A stretch of 12,653 nucleotides of DNA, taken from assembly GCA_002773495.1 (NCBI GenBank), contig PFAX01000017.1, positions 1-12,653 of the forward strand. The letters run 5' to 3'. Below the pieces are notes generated by a model, which saw only the letters and a program-made list of their open reading frames with translations, made no database searches and was not told the DNA's origin. A program made the translations under genes and the position numbers. Shown in pieces: positions 5,691 through 11,984 of this stretch; the first letter of the stretch is position 1; every line of letters begins with the position of its first letter. The stretch is from a bacterium (Candidatus Gribaldobacteria) CG10_big_fil_rev_8_21_14_0_10_37_21 (lineage in GTDB: Bacteria; Patescibacteriota; Minisyncoccia; Minisyncoccales; CG1-02-41-26).

Positions 5691-5903
5691 TAAAATACCG
5701 CAAAGTGATTATTATAGGGTTCTTTCGGCCATATCTTCCTTAGCGTCAAATCATTTCATTGGCAAAAAATGAAAGGGGCTTATAAAAATTATTATAGTTA
5801 TCGCGTTTGGCCATATAGAATTATTTTTCAAATCGTCAAAAAACAACTTTTAGTTTTTATCCTTCGTATAGGTAAAAGAAAAAACGTTTATAAACCATTA
5901 TGA
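5644..5903 (+). pseudogene. RelE/ParE-type toxin, frameshifted
   Basis: Starts MKYQVKIKPKAREELNKIPQ, the typical first strand and helix of a RelE/ParE ribonuclease/gyrase-toxin fold. The frame ends at TGA 5770-5772, directly after a run of six As (5764-5769). Moving to the next frame, as if the run had seven As, restores MKGAYKNYYSYRVWPYRIIF and then FILRIGKRKNVYKPL, the conserved family C-terminus (YRVxxxxYRIIY; RIGxRxxVY). So one base has been lost in a homopolymer, or read-through relies on slippage there. The restored stop TGA at 5901-5903 overlaps the murC ATG as ATGA. With the antitoxin also broken, joint decay of the pair is the simplest reading. Whether the family is RelE or ParE cannot be decided by eye. 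Confidence 0.75.
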
Positions 5904-7162
5904 AAATACACTTTATAGGAATTGGAGGGATTGGGGTTTCGGGGTTAGCCAACCTTTATCTTGAAAAAGGTTATTTTGTGTCGGGCTCTGATAAAGAGGC
6001 AAGCGAAATAACAGAACCCCTAAAAAAGAAAGGGGCTAAGGTTTTTATTGGCCATAAACAAAACAATTTAGCCCCTGATGTTAATTTAGTTGTTTATTCA
6101 GAGGCCGTGCCCGAAAGCAACCCTGAACTTAAAAAAGCTAGAAAGTTAGGCATTAAAACCCTTTCTGGGGCAGAGGCCATGGCCCGATTCGCTCGCGATT
6201 ATTTTTTAATTGCTGTTTCAGGGATGCACGGTAAAACCACCACCGCTTCAATGGCAGCTAAATTACTAACTGATGCTGGCCTTGACCCCACTTACATTAT
6301 TGGCACTAAAAATGGTTATAGATTAGGTAAATCAAAGTATTTAATTATTGAAGCCGATGATTATAAGGCCAAGCTTTTAAATTATCACCCTGATATTTTA
6401 CTTTTAACTAATATCGAAGAGGAGCATATGGACTATTTTAAAGACCTTTCGCATGTTTTGAGGGTTTTTAAGCAATATGCGGGCCAGGTTAAACAACTAA
6501 TTATCGCTAACCAAAAAGATGCCAACATCAAAAAAGCAATGGCACTAGCTAAGTGCAAGAAAATACTATATTCTAAAGTTGATTTTAAATTAGTAGTTCC
6601 TGGGGATCATAACCAAGAAAATGCAGCAGCTGTAATAGAGCTATCTAAAACGTTAAAAATTGATCTTAAAAAAGCAGAAAACTCTTTAAAGAGCTATCAA
6701 GGCACATGGAGGCGCTTAGAAGAAAAGAAAATTAATATTTCGGGGCATAAAATTGTGGTTATTAACGACTACGCCCACCATCCAACCGAAATAAAAGCTA
6801 GCTGCCAGGCGCTTAAAGAAAAATATCCTAAAGAAAATATTTTGCTTTTATTCCAACCCCACCAATATCAACGAACCTATTACTTGTTTGATAATTTTGT
6901 TGAAACTTTTAAAACATTAAGCCCAGTAATAAAGCAAGTGATTATTACTGACATTTACACAGTAAAGGGAAGAGAGTCTGCTTCTCTAAAGAAAAAAGTT
7001 TCTGCTCAAAAACTTGTTAAAGCTATTAGTAAAGAAAATATAAGCTACTTGCCTGAAAAAGACCTTTTAGGGTTTTTAAAGAAAAGTGCCCCCAAATTCC
7101 AAGTGGTTATTATTATGACCGCTGGCAGTATCTATAAATTAGCTAACAACTTAAAAGAATAA
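5900..7162 (+). CDS. murC: UDP-N-acetylmuramate--L-alanine ligase
   Basis: MurC adds L-alanine to UDP-MurNAc using ATP, the first step of the peptidoglycan stem peptide, in the cytoplasm. The 420-aa length is a little short for the family (often 440-490). The Rossmann-like N-domain has GIGGIG at 7-12; the ATPase domain has the P-loop GMHGKTTT at 108-115, then IIEADDYKAKLL and LTNIEEEHMDYF; the C-domain has YQGTWRRLE (266-274), DYAHHPTEI (from 290) and FQPHQYQRT (from 318), which fit MurC rather than MurD, E, F or Mpl. ATG 5900 is set by the immediate MKIHFIGIGG. There is no Shine-Dalgarno; the start overlaps the ancestral toxin stop as ATGA, and a TATAAA lies 5 nt upstream. It may thus be translated from a leaderless message as well as from the upstream promoters. 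Confidence 0.93.
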   Translation: MKIHFIGIGGIGVSGLANLYLEKGYFVSGSDKEASEITEPLKKKGAKVFIGHKQNNLAPDVNLVVYSEAVPESNPELKKARKLGIKTLSGAEAMARFARDYFLIAVSGMHGKTTTASMAAKLLTDAGLDPTYIIGTKNGYRLGKSKYLIIEADDYKAKLLNYHPDILLLTNIEEEHMDYFKDLSHVLRVFKQYAGQVKQLIIANQKDANIKKAMALAKCKKILYSKVDFKLVVPGDHNQENAAAVIELSKTLKIDLKKAENSLKSYQGTWRRLEEKKINISGHKIVVINDYAHHPTEIKASCQALKEKYPKENILLLFQPHQYQRTYYLFDNFVETFKTLSPVIKQVIITDIYTVKGRESASLKKKVSAQKLVKAISKENISYLPEKDLLGFLKKSAPKFQVVIIMTAGSIYKLANNLKE

Positions 7163-7169
7163 TTTGACA

Positions 7170-7264
7170 TGTCATCCTGAGATCATTTTATGTCATCCTG
7201 AGCCAGCAGGCGAAGGATCTGTCTTCTAAAGTAAGAAATTCTTCGCTTATGGCTCAGAATGACA
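7170..7264. repeat. Large imperfect palindrome of the TGTCATyCTGAG type, with an extra partial copy
   Basis: TGTCATCCTGAGCC (7191-7204) pairs with GGCTCAGAATGACA (7251-7264) with one mismatch, and inside it CGAAGGAT (7211-7218) pairs with ATTCTTCG (7238-7245) with one mismatch. A second TGTCATCCTGAG stands just before it in direct orientation (7170-7181). The sequence resembles the interspersed repeat with a TGTCATyCTGAG...CGAAGrATCT core that I recall from many bacterial genomes. It follows murC by about 10 bases and could stabilise or end its mRNA. No ORF is present in it. Confidence 0.75.
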
Positions 7265-7371
7265 CGATTCGATAATTTCATAGTTTAAGGTTTTTAACTA
7301 TACCACCGTCTTTTTTCTGATTTTTGGTCTTCGACTTTTAATTTATTATTCTAGTTTATCCACAACCCTAA

Positions 7372-7400
7372 TTGACTTTATTTTGCTTAAAGGATATGAT
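7372..7400 (+). promoter_or_regulatory. Promoter of the 72-aa membrane-protein gene
   Basis: TTGACT (7372-7377), a 17-bp spacer and TATGAT (7395-7400). Transcription would begin near 7407, leaving a leader of about 45 nt without a Shine-Dalgarno. Another TATAAT at 7413-7418 lacks a -35. Confidence 0.65.
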
Positions 7401-7451
7401 GATTTAAGAGAATATAATCAAAAGTCGGACGAGTTTTAATTTAAAAAAAAT

Positions 7452-7670
7452 ATGTCATTAACTATAATTATTGTAATCGCAGTCGTTGTGATTGTAGTAG
7501 CTGGTGTTATGTTTATGTTGATGAAAAAGAAAAAGGGTGGGGCTGTTATGAAAACAGATAGCCCTCAAATGCCACAAGAACCACCCAAAGCGCAATCACA
7601 AAACCAATACGAGCAAGGAACATCTTCATCAAGCAATGCTGGTCCAAACGATATTGAAGGCCAAATGTAA
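7452..7670 (+). CDS. Small N-terminally anchored membrane protein, 72 aa
   Basis: The family is not recognised. Residues 2-24 form one very hydrophobic helix (SLTIIIVIAVVVIVVAGVMF), followed by a basic stop-transfer cluster MKKKKGG and a hydrophilic, low-complexity tail rich in Gln, Pro, Ser and Asn. The positive cluster after the helix places the tail in the cytoplasm, with a very short extracellular N-terminus. There is no signal-peptidase or lipobox site. The gene is a single transcription unit, with its own promoter at 7372 and a strong terminator at 7701-7727. No Shine-Dalgarno is seen before ATG 7452, only an A-run. Such small anchored proteins with disordered tails are common in reduced genomes; no role can be assigned. 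Confidence 0.7.
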   Translation: MSLTIIIVIAVVVIVVAGVMFMLMKKKKGGAVMKTDSPQMPQEPPKAQSQNQYEQGTSSSSNAGPNDIEGQM

Positions 7671-7700
7671 AACAGTCAGTAGTCGAAAATTGAAAAATTA

Positions 7701-7727
7701 AAAAAGCCCCTCGCAAGGGGGCTTTTT
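7701..7727 (+). terminator. Rho-independent terminator
   Basis: AAAAAGCCCC pairs with GGGGCTTTTT around a short loop (TCGCAAG). The ten-base stem is GC-rich at the top and ends in a T-run. Its A-run makes it work in both directions, but only plus-strand genes lie immediately upstream. Confidence 0.9.
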
Positions 7728-7730
7728 GTC

Positions 7731-7758
7731 TTGACAAATAATATAAATATGGTAAATT
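7731..7758 (+). promoter_or_regulatory. Promoter of the 437-aa gene with a possible operator downstream
   Basis: A perfect TTGACA (7731-7736), a 16-bp spacer and TAAATT (7753-7758), beginning right after the terminator of the previous gene. Downstream, TTAGATCTAA (7769-7778) is a perfect 10-bp palindrome, and ATCTAATAG (7773-7781) nearly matches ATCTAGTAG in the leader of the ParB-like gene. Confidence 0.6.
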
Positions 7759-7790
7759 TTAAGCACGTTTAGATCTAATAGTTCTTTCAA

Positions 7791-7800
7791 AAGGAGGTGA
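7791..7800 (+). promoter_or_regulatory. Perfect Shine-Dalgarno that decides the start of the 437-aa gene
   Basis: AAGGAGGTGA is a full match to the 16S anti-Shine-Dalgarno. A GTG at 7797 lies inside it and cannot be the start; GTG 7809 follows the motif by 8 nt. Confidence 0.85.
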
Positions 7801-7808
7801 AAAAAATT

Positions 7809-9122
7809 GTGAAAAAATCAAGAGCCCATTTCTTTGAAGTAGAGTTGCCTTTTGCTCAGAGAATTTGGAAAAATCAACCTAAAAAATTAAAAACATTAGA
7901 AAAAATAAACCCTTTAATTTTTTATATTTTCGTTGAATATTTTGGGCTAAAAGATGGCTCAAACAAAAATTCAGCAACAATTGCCCAACAAATAAGGAGA
8001 AAAGAATGTTTTAACAGAATAGAAATAACAGGCCGAAAAGTCCATGCTTTCAAGTGGGTAGCACTTTGTTATTTAGGTTACGATGGTAGAGAGGGCTTAA
8101 AAAGAATCAAAGGATTCGTTAATGCTGAACTGCAAAAGCTACAAAAAGGAGAACAACAAATGGAAAATGAAAAAGCGTTGAGAGAAATAATTCAAAAAAC
8201 TATTGAAGATCAACCCGAGGTATATGCAACCTGCAAAAAGCAGTGTGATTATTATTCTGAAGATTTAAGTTTAATAGCTATTTTGGACGCTTTTTTACGA
8301 GGACGTTCAGTAGAAGAAATACCCGGTGATTTTAACATTTCCGCCAATGAAGTAGAAAAAAGAATTTTAGTTTTAGTTGATTTACTCGGTTGTTCTGGTG
8401 ACTCTAATAACGCGGAGGTTAAAAAAATAGTTGAGGATATTCAAACTAATTGGTTGCAATATTTAAAGGTGTCTAAGGGTCAGCCGGGCGAACCTCTTGA
8501 TCAGGTTGAAGTCAAAGAAGGGGTGTCACTAGAAAAAGAGCCAAAAAAGGATCATCCTCTTAAAATGTCAGAACTTGAGCATGATGTCTGGCAAGCCCTT
8601 TTTGAATCAGCTCTTGAGCAAAATAACATAAAAGGAAGCGGGGCTATTCTTTCTGGCGGTTATTCAGATATTTTTAAAAAAATGCTTGCTGGAAAATATG
8701 CTGGAGTAGGCTTGTCACAAAAGCAAATCACCGACAAGTTTAGCTACATGAGACGGAGTAGCACAGTTGAAATTATCAGGATAACAAGTGAAGGAGAAGC
8801 CAAGAAATCAAGGGGGCACAGCTATTGGATAGCTGATCCGAATGGTTTTGAGGTTATAATCACGCCAAACAAGGAGACAATACTTTTTAAGAATCTCACG
8901 GAGAAAAAGGAACAAACCACTAAAACAGAGAAAGAAGTCCTAAAAAAAGAAGAGAAGCCGAAGGCTTTTACTTTAGGGGATATAGAAAAAAGAGTAGAAG
9001 CTAAGCAAAAAGAAGTTAAAGAAGAAATAGAAAAGCACCGGGCTTTAATTTCTTCTTTAGAGGAAGAGTTAAAAAAGGTGGAGAGCTATAGGAATATAGC
9101 CCAAGACCTTAACCTTGCTTAG
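7809..9122 (+). CDS. Unknown 437-aa protein with two HTH-like segments and a C-terminal coiled coil
   Basis: I do not recognise a named family. From GTG 7809 the N-terminal 110 residues are basic and helical (SATIAQQIRRKECFNRIEITGRKVHAFKW could fold as an HTH). Residues 165-195, beginning GRSVEEIPGDFNISANEVEK, look like a second helix-turn-helix. Residues 302-350, starting LSQKQITDKFSYMRRSSTVE and ending in a beta-wing-like HSYWIADPNGFEVII, suggest a winged helix. Residues 391-432 form a charged coiled coil (DIEKRVEAKQKEVKEEIEKH and on). The linker at 210-250 is acidic and lysine-rich. The gene has a strong promoter and a perfect Shine-Dalgarno, and it converges on the 235-aa gene and the ParB-like gene across a perfect palindrome. 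A DNA-binding regulator, replication or segregation protein is plausible from this layout but not shown. The domain calls are by eye. Confidence 0.75.
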   Translation: MKKSRAHFFEVELPFAQRIWKNQPKKLKTLEKINPLIFYIFVEYFGLKDGSNKNSATIAQQIRRKECFNRIEITGRKVHAFKWVALCYLGYDGREGLKRIKGFVNAELQKLQKGEQQMENEKALREIIQKTIEDQPEVYATCKKQCDYYSEDLSLIAILDAFLRGRSVEEIPGDFNISANEVEKRILVLVDLLGCSGDSNNAEVKKIVEDIQTNWLQYLKVSKGQPGEPLDQVEVKEGVSLEKEPKKDHPLKMSELEHDVWQALFESALEQNNIKGSGAILSGGYSDIFKKMLAGKYAGVGLSQKQITDKFSYMRRSSTVEIIRITSEGEAKKSRGHSYWIADPNGFEVIITPNKETILFKNLTEKKEQTTKTEKEVLKKEEKPKAFTLGDIEKRVEAKQKEVKEEIEKHRALISSLEEELKKVESYRNIAQDLNLA

Positions 9123-9135
9123 GGCTTAAATAAAT

Positions 9136-9167
9136 ATGCCCTAGATAGAATATTCTATCTAGGGCAT
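9136..9167. repeat. Perfect 32-bp loopless palindrome in a convergent intergenic region
   Basis: ATGCCCTAGATAGAAT is followed directly by its exact reverse complement ATTCTATCTAGGGCAT. As RNA it would fold into a strong hairpin, and on the plus strand it is followed by TGTTTTGCTTTAACTTTTT, so it may serve as the terminator of the 437-aa gene and possibly the opposite gene. Perfect symmetry with no loop is more typical of a dimeric protein-binding site, and a ParB-like gene is close by. Confidence 0.85.
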
Positions 9168-9184
9168 TGTTTTGCTTTAACTTT

Positions 9185-9892
9185 TTAAAGCAATAAGGGC
9201 AAAGAGTGCGGGGTGAAACTTTTTTGCATTCTCTGGCTCGCTAATCCCTTCAGCTCTTTGAGCTGGGGATTGTCTAGCAGATCCTCCCACCCTTTTAGCA
9301 TTAGCCCTGCTTGCTCTTGGTTTCTAATTTTGTTTCTTGAACAAAACGCCAGGCAGAGCCAAATGATTTGAGGTAGAAGTTGATATAATTGTCCATCTGA
9401 ACAATTATACCTTTCTCGAGCGTCTTGGGCTGTCATGGGGAGCGATGATAAAACATAGGTTCTATCCCACCCCATAACAAGTTGGCCTGTTTTTTCATCT
9501 TTTTGGAAAATTTCGCCCTTAGGCAAGCAGTAAAACCAAAGGGGGTGCTCTTTGCTCCATTCGTTCTCAAGGGCACCTCTTATCCGTTTTACCGCCCTAT
9601 AAAGCCCTTGTTCTATTTTATACCTCTCCATAGCGTATTTTTGCCATGGAACAATCTGGACCTTTTTTTCCTTGGCTTCTTCAATCAAAACATCTATTGA
9701 CTGAAAAAGCCCCAAATGCATACACAAATTATAAAATGTAGGCGGCAAAGGGCGTTTTTTGCCATCGCTACATTTCAAATTCAGCAAGATAGTATTTCCC
9801 AGCTGAACTTTACTGGGAAAATGCATTTCATACAAATCTATCAATATTTTTTCAGGCCCGCTAAACACCCGACCATTTTTTCTCTCTGCCAT
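9185..9892 (-). CDS. Unknown 235-aa protein coupled to the ParB-like gene
   Basis: No family is recognised. It is a soluble protein starting MAERKNGRVFSGPEKILIDL, with a basic middle (about 85-115: KYAMERYKIEQGLYRAVKRI) and a helical segment around 150-175 (SLPMTAQDARERYNCSDGQL) that could be an HTH. The C-terminus is helical and ends with a short hydrophobic tail. The start codon follows the ParB-like stop by one base (TAA-A-ATG), and an AAGGAG (9900-9905) inside the end of the upstream gene lies 7 nt before it, so the two are translated together from one message. That tight coupling suggests the proteins act together, perhaps as loader, adaptor or replication initiator for the ParB-like protein. 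The gene ends 17 bases from the 32-bp palindrome. Confidence 0.75.
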   Translation of the reverse strand: MAERKNGRVFSGPEKILIDLYEMHFPSKVQLGNTILLNLKCSDGKKRPLPPTFYNLCMHLGLFQSIDVLIEEAKEKKVQIVPWQKYAMERYKIEQGLYRAVKRIRGALENEWSKEHPLWFYCLPKGEIFQKDEKTGQLVMGWDRTYVLSSLPMTAQDARERYNCSDGQLYQLLPQIIWLCLAFCSRNKIRNQEQAGLMLKGWEDLLDNPQLKELKGLASQRMQKSFTPHSLPLLL

Positions 9893-9893
9893 T

Positions 9894-11282
9894 TTAACTC
9901 TCCTTGCTGTTTAATGCCAATAATAAATCCTCATCGGAATACAAAACTTGGACAGCTTGGTTTGCGATAATCGCCAGCTTTCTGACTGCGGACTTAATTT
10001 CGTTTATTTGTTCTTCGTCCATTTTGTCAAACTGACCAAAAATCAAATTTCTTAGAGAAGAATCCACCTCTGCTGAAACCTTGATTAGATGATTTATATT
10101 ATCATTTATAGTTTGCTTTGTTTTGAGCTGGGCTTTCTTTATTTCCTCCTGTTTCGCCCTTTCCAGCAACTCAACTGATTTTTTAAACTCCTCGTCAAGT
10201 TGCTTTTTATACTTTTCCGCCTCCTCGCTGGCGAGACGTTTTACTTCTTGGGCAGATTTTTTTTCTGCTTCTTCTTTTGCCTCTTCTTTGGCTTCTGCTA
10301 ACTTCTCTAAAAGATCTTTAGTCTCTCTATCTTTTAAGGCAATCTCGGCTTCGTTTTTCTCCAAAAGTTCTTTCAAGCCCTTTTTCTCGCTTTCTTTGAC
10401 TTGAATCTCAGCTTTTTCTTGACGCGCTTTGCGCGCCTCTGCCGTGGCTTTCTCCACTTCTTTTTTGAGGTTTTGGATTTTTTCCGAGTTAGCTTGTTCG
10501 GCTTTTTGATAACCCTCAGCAGAAGCTATTTTTAGCTTTTGATCATATTCTTGAGCTATTTTGGCTTGTTCTTCCCTTACGCGTACCTCTAGAATATCTT
10601 TTTCTCTTTTCTCTTGAAGTTCTAGGCGTCGCGTAGCAATAAGGGTATAATAATCGCTGCCGGTTATTTTGTTTTCTATGACCTCTGAAACTATTTTTTC
10701 AACCTCAGAATGGTCAAATAAAGATGGGTCAGCCAATCCTGCACCTGCTTTTTGCACTTCGCCGGAGGGCATGCTTCTTAACGGTAGAAGCTTTTCTGTC
10801 ATACTTAGTGTCCAAAAACCTGCTTGGAACATCTCCGTCAATATTCCAGCTGGGATATAGCCAACTGCTATTTTTTGGCGAACACGACCAATATCTTCAC
10901 TAAACTTTTTAGCGAGCGTTTCTGCAGAAAGTCCTTTTTCATGCAAGCCAGCCAATTCCCGGCATTCTGAAATAAAATGATAATTTCCCCTCACTTTGTT
11001 TTCAGTCAACCTTAAAATCCCTGCCTCCGTTGAGTCAAAGATTTCTTTAACGATACAAGGGATCTGGCTAAGCTCTGCCTTTTGGGCCGCTCTCCACCTT
11101 GCTTCTCCGGCAATAATTTTAAATATTCCACCCCCAACAGGCCTAACTATTATCGGCTCTATAATGCCTTGGCTTTTAATAGAGACAGCCAATTGATTAA
11201 GATCCTCTTCGCTATGCCAGTGTTTGTTTTCTTCATCAGGCACAATCTTCTTAATTTCTATCTCTGCTAATTGTTCAGCCAT
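9894..11282 (-). CDS. ParB/Spo0J-like protein with a long coiled-coil domain
   Basis: Residues 8-110 form a ParB N-terminal (CTPase-fold) domain: IKSQGIIEPIIVRP (box I), IIAGEARWRAAQKA (box II, usual form GERRxRA) and TENKVRGNYHFISEC (box III, usual form ENxxRxxxxPxEEA). Residues 115-200 are helical with a likely HTH (LSAETLAKKFSEDIGRVRQK). After that the protein departs from ordinary ParB: about residues 215-395 are a long, highly charged coiled coil rich in Glu, Lys and Ala, followed by a helical C-terminus. At 462 aa it is well above the usual 280-330. The first arginine of GERR is alanine here. ParB proteins bind parS, hydrolyse CTP and spread on DNA. No parA is adjacent. A near-consensus promoter and AGGAGGT Shine-Dalgarno drive it, and it is coupled to the 235-aa gene. 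It may be a plasmid- or element-type segregation protein. Confidence 0.85.
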   Translation of the reverse strand: MAEQLAEIEIKKIVPDEENKHWHSEEDLNQLAVSIKSQGIIEPIIVRPVGGGIFKIIAGEARWRAAQKAELSQIPCIVKEIFDSTEAGILRLTENKVRGNYHFISECRELAGLHEKGLSAETLAKKFSEDIGRVRQKIAVGYIPAGILTEMFQAGFWTLSMTEKLLPLRSMPSGEVQKAGAGLADPSLFDHSEVEKIVSEVIENKITGSDYYTLIATRRLELQEKREKDILEVRVREEQAKIAQEYDQKLKIASAEGYQKAEQANSEKIQNLKKEVEKATAEARKARQEKAEIQVKESEKKGLKELLEKNEAEIALKDRETKDLLEKLAEAKEEAKEEAEKKSAQEVKRLASEEAEKYKKQLDEEFKKSVELLERAKQEEIKKAQLKTKQTINDNINHLIKVSAEVDSSLRNLIFGQFDKMDEEQINEIKSAVRKLAIIANQAVQVLYSDEDLLLALNSKES

Positions 11283-11290
11283 TTTATTTA

Positions 11291-11297
11291 ACCTCCT
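11291..11297 (-). promoter_or_regulatory. Shine-Dalgarno of the ParB-like gene
   Basis: AGGAGGT on the minus strand, 8 nt before ATG. It contrasts with the missing Shine-Dalgarno of the neighbouring methyltransferase and valS. Confidence 0.85.
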
Positions 11298-11327
11298 GTA
11301 ATTAAATTATGTTTATTTGTAAAAGTG

Positions 11328-11371
11328 CTACTAGATGAAAATATAGTATAACTTTATTTGTTGAAAGTCAA
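11328..11371 (-). promoter_or_regulatory. Promoter and candidate operator of the ParB-like operon
   Basis: TTGACT (11366-11371), a 17-bp spacer and TACTAT (11343-11348) on the minus strand. The start would be near 11336, with a leader of about 54 nt. ATCTAGTAG (11328-11336) lies at the start site and matches ATCTAATAG of the 437-aa gene leader at 8 of 9 positions. On the plus strand CTAGATGAAAATAT (11331-11344) resembles CTAGATAGAATAT inside the 32-bp palindrome. Confidence 0.7.
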
Positions 11372-11373
11372 GG

Positions 11374-11898
11374 TTAAACCTTATAAAAATAGACAGGTAG
11401 GAAGTTAGGGGGTTTTAAGGTGAAGGTTAAGTAGGGAGCTAAAGAGGGCAGAGGGAAGCAATAAGAAATTATCTTGGCGCCTTGGGGGAGTTCTGTTTTT
11501 AACTTAGGGGCTAACTTGGTTAGGGGCTTGGGCATTAAAAACAAGAAAACGAGATTAGCTTTTGATAAGTCAGCTTGAAAAAAGTTTTTTAAATAAACCT
11601 TGCCTTTATTTTTCGGAACGCGGTTTATTTTCAAGTTTAAAACAGAAATTAACCAGTAAAGAGGGGACATTTCATAGCCAATAACTTTGGCTTGGGTTTG
11701 TTTGTGAATAGCGACTAAAACCCTGCCAGTGCCACAACCTAAGTCATAAAAAATATCAGTTGGCTTTATTTTGGCTTGTTGGATAATTTCTTTTAATTGC
11801 TTTTTTTTGGTTAGAGCCAAGGGTGCCCCAATAAAGCCAGCTACAGCTGTTGGGATAATAATCAGTAAAGCTAAAATAAGGAAAATTAAATAAAGCAT
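11374..11898 (-). CDS. Membrane-anchored class I SAM methyltransferase, FAM173 (ATPSCKMT)-like
   Basis: Residues 2-24 form one hydrophobic helix (LYLIFLILALLIIIPTAVAG), a membrane anchor with no signal-peptidase site. The SAM-binding motif I is FYDLGCGTGRVLVAI (about 50-64), then GYEMSPLYW ends strand 2 and QADLSKANLVFLFLMPKPLT corresponds to motif IV. The order anchor, D/GCGTGR, YExxP, a hydrophobic NxVxFxxP segment and a late AKIISYCFPLP matches, from memory, the FAM173 protein-lysine methyltransferases, which modify ATP synthase subunit c and the adenine nucleotide translocator in mitochondria. The 174-aa length suits that family. The substrate here is unknown; a membrane protein is likely. 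The start ATG lies 6 nt after a perfect TATAAT, so the message is probably leaderless. The stop lies just before the parB promoter with no terminator seen. Confidence 0.8.
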   Translation of the reverse strand: MLYLIFLILALLIIIPTAVAGFIGAPLALTKKKQLKEIIQQAKIKPTDIFYDLGCGTGRVLVAIHKQTQAKVIGYEMSPLYWLISVLNLKINRVPKNKGKVYLKNFFQADLSKANLVFLFLMPKPLTKLAPKLKTELPQGAKIISYCFPLPSLAPYLTFTLKPPNFLPVYFYKV

Positions 11899-11904
11899 TC
11901 TTTT

Positions 11905-11910
11905 ATTATA
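11905..11910 (-). promoter_or_regulatory. -10 box of the methyltransferase gene, leaderless arrangement
   Basis: TATAAT on the minus strand, 6 nt before ATG; the sequence reads TATAATAAAAGAATG, nearly identical to the greA start region (TATAATAAAAAGAATG). The -35 region is weak (TTTAAT at 17 bp). Confidence 0.65.
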
Positions 11911-11950
11911 GAGGAAAACTATTTGACATTAAAGCTTTTTTTTGGACTTC

Positions 11951-11979
11951 TTGATTTCAAAGCCAAAAAAGAGTAAAGT
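11951..11979 (+). promoter_or_regulatory. valS promoter, leaderless arrangement
   Basis: TTGATT (11951-11956), a 17-bp spacer and TAAAGT (11974-11979). The -10 box ends 5 nt before the ATG and no Shine-Dalgarno is possible. Confidence 0.6.
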
Positions 11980-11984
11980 TAAAT

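Noticed and set aside
10123..10404. Plus-strand open frame rich in serine and phenylalanine across the ParB-like coiled coil
   Set aside because: It is the antisense of the Lys/Glu-rich coiled coil, which naturally gives a long Phe/Ser-rich frame; it has no start signals.
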